Assembly (NCBI GenBank): GCA_019693395.1
Contig: JAAMXP010000485.1
Coordinates: forward strand, 1-20,221
Length of the DNA: 20,221 bases
From: Ettlia oleoabundans
Taxonomy: Eukaryota; Chlorophyta; Chlorophyceae; Chlamydomonadales
Reading direction: 5' to 3'
The notes beneath the pieces were generated by a model. That model was given only the letters and a program-made list of their open reading frames with translations. It was not told the origin of the DNA and did not search any database. Positions 19,709 to 20,221 of this stretch are shown one piece after another (position 1 is the stretch's first letter; every line of letters starts with the position of its first letter). Position numbers and translations under genes: made by a program.

Positions 19709-20221
19709 ATGCGTGAGGTCATCTCAGTACACATTGGGCAAGTGAGTAGACCGTGATCGCCGCCGTCACCGCTGTCTGTGCCGCCTGAGGGGCCTCCGGT
19801 GCTGATCAGGCCGGCGCGTTTAAATTGACCGCCCTGGGGACGCCTTGGCCCCCGCCGCGGGCCCGACGGGTGCCTTGATTACTCTGTGGGGCCAATTCGA
19901 GGCTGCGGGCTCGCTGCTGGGCCAACTGATTCGCCCTCCTGCCTCGCATCCCAACCGGCCCTGTCGGTCAACTCGCCGCTCTGGCTCCTTCGCCCCGCAC
20001 CCTCACATTTGCAGGCCGGCATCCAGGTCGGTAACGCCTGCTGGGAGCTCTACTGCCTGGAGCACGGGTGAGTGGCGGCCGGCCGCTCCCGCCTCCGCCC
20101 TTGCGCTGCGCCGTGCCCCTGCTGGTTATCCTCCAGGCCAGCTCCTGCCTTGCTTGCCTCCTGTTGCCTTGTGTCTGGAATGCTTTACCCCCCCACCACT
20201 TGCCTCCCCAACCCCCCACCC
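19709..20221 (+). CDS. TUA: Alpha-tubulin, first two coding exons (continues past window)
   Basis: Exon 1 (19709-19741) encodes [11 protein letters not shown]. Exon 2 (20015-20067) encodes [18 protein letters not shown], ending in phase 2 at a gtgagt donor; the rest of the gene lies beyond 20221. These 29 residues match the N-terminus of alpha-tubulins almost exactly, including the [19 protein letters not shown] nucleotide-binding start (first phosphate-binding helix region). Alpha-tubulin pairs with beta-tubulin in microtubules of spindle, cytoskeleton and, if present, flagella. The start ATG lies in a strong context (caaccATGCG). Both introns have GT donors. The gene diverges from the TBC gene, and the only oddity visible is the possible shared promoter. 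Isotype cannot be decided from this fragment. Confidence 0.95.
20068..20221 (+). other. Start of alpha-tubulin intron 2, runs off window
   Basis: After the donor gtgagtgg the sequence is C/T-rich (cctgcc, ccccacc) up to the right edge. There is no acceptor joined to the expected IQPDG codons, so the intron extends beyond the window. Confidence 0.75.

Overview
The window looks like a nuclear segment of a chlorophyte green alga. It is GC-rich. Genes are broken by many short introns with CCTGCC-type pyrimidine tracts and gcag acceptors. Several genes have the TGTAA polyadenylation pentamer used by green algae just past the stop. The proteins include an alpha-tubulin with the plant/alga-style MREVIS start, a plastid-glucose-transporter-type sugar carrier and a chlorophyll-b-reductase-type dehydrogenase. 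I cannot name the genus from sequence alone. No rRNA, tRNA, CRISPR array or intact transposon was seen.

Layout: (1) 50-2436 (+), the 3' part of a TPR protein gene. (2) 3168-6496 (-), a nine-exon sugar porter of the MFS. (3) 7179-8038 (+), UFC1, the E2 of the UFM1 system. (4) 8412-10167 (+), a chlorophyll b reductase (NOL/NYC1)-like short-chain dehydrogenase. (5) 10953-12616 (+), an unrecognised coiled-coil protein with a myristoylation-type N-terminus. (6) 12985-14972 (-), a TANGO2/NRDE-family protein. (7) 15270-19342 (-), a TBC-domain Rab GAP with a long low-complexity, polyglutamine-bearing tail. (8) 19709-beyond the right edge (+), the first two coding exons of alpha-tubulin. Reconstructed exons keep phase across every junction and give complete proteins of 492, 168, 388, 270, 377 and 928 residues for genes 2-7.

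Arrangement: genes 1/2 and 5/6 converge tail to tail. Genes 2/3 and 7/8 diverge from short shared promoter regions of about 680 and 370 bp. I see no sign that the genes form one functional cluster. UFC1 (ER protein modification), TANGO2 (haem/Golgi/mitochondrial homeostasis), the Rab GAP (membrane traffic) and tubulin are ordinary housekeeping neighbours.

Points that stand out: the dehydrogenase has His where the catalytic Tyr of the YxxxK motif should be. Three of about 36 introns use GC instead of GT donors, all in minus-strand genes. Gene 5 has no family I recognise and seems to contain a 10-nt micro-exon. The sugar porter's plastid targeting peptide is missing or hidden behind a frame break. 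I do not see a convincing new multi-gene system.
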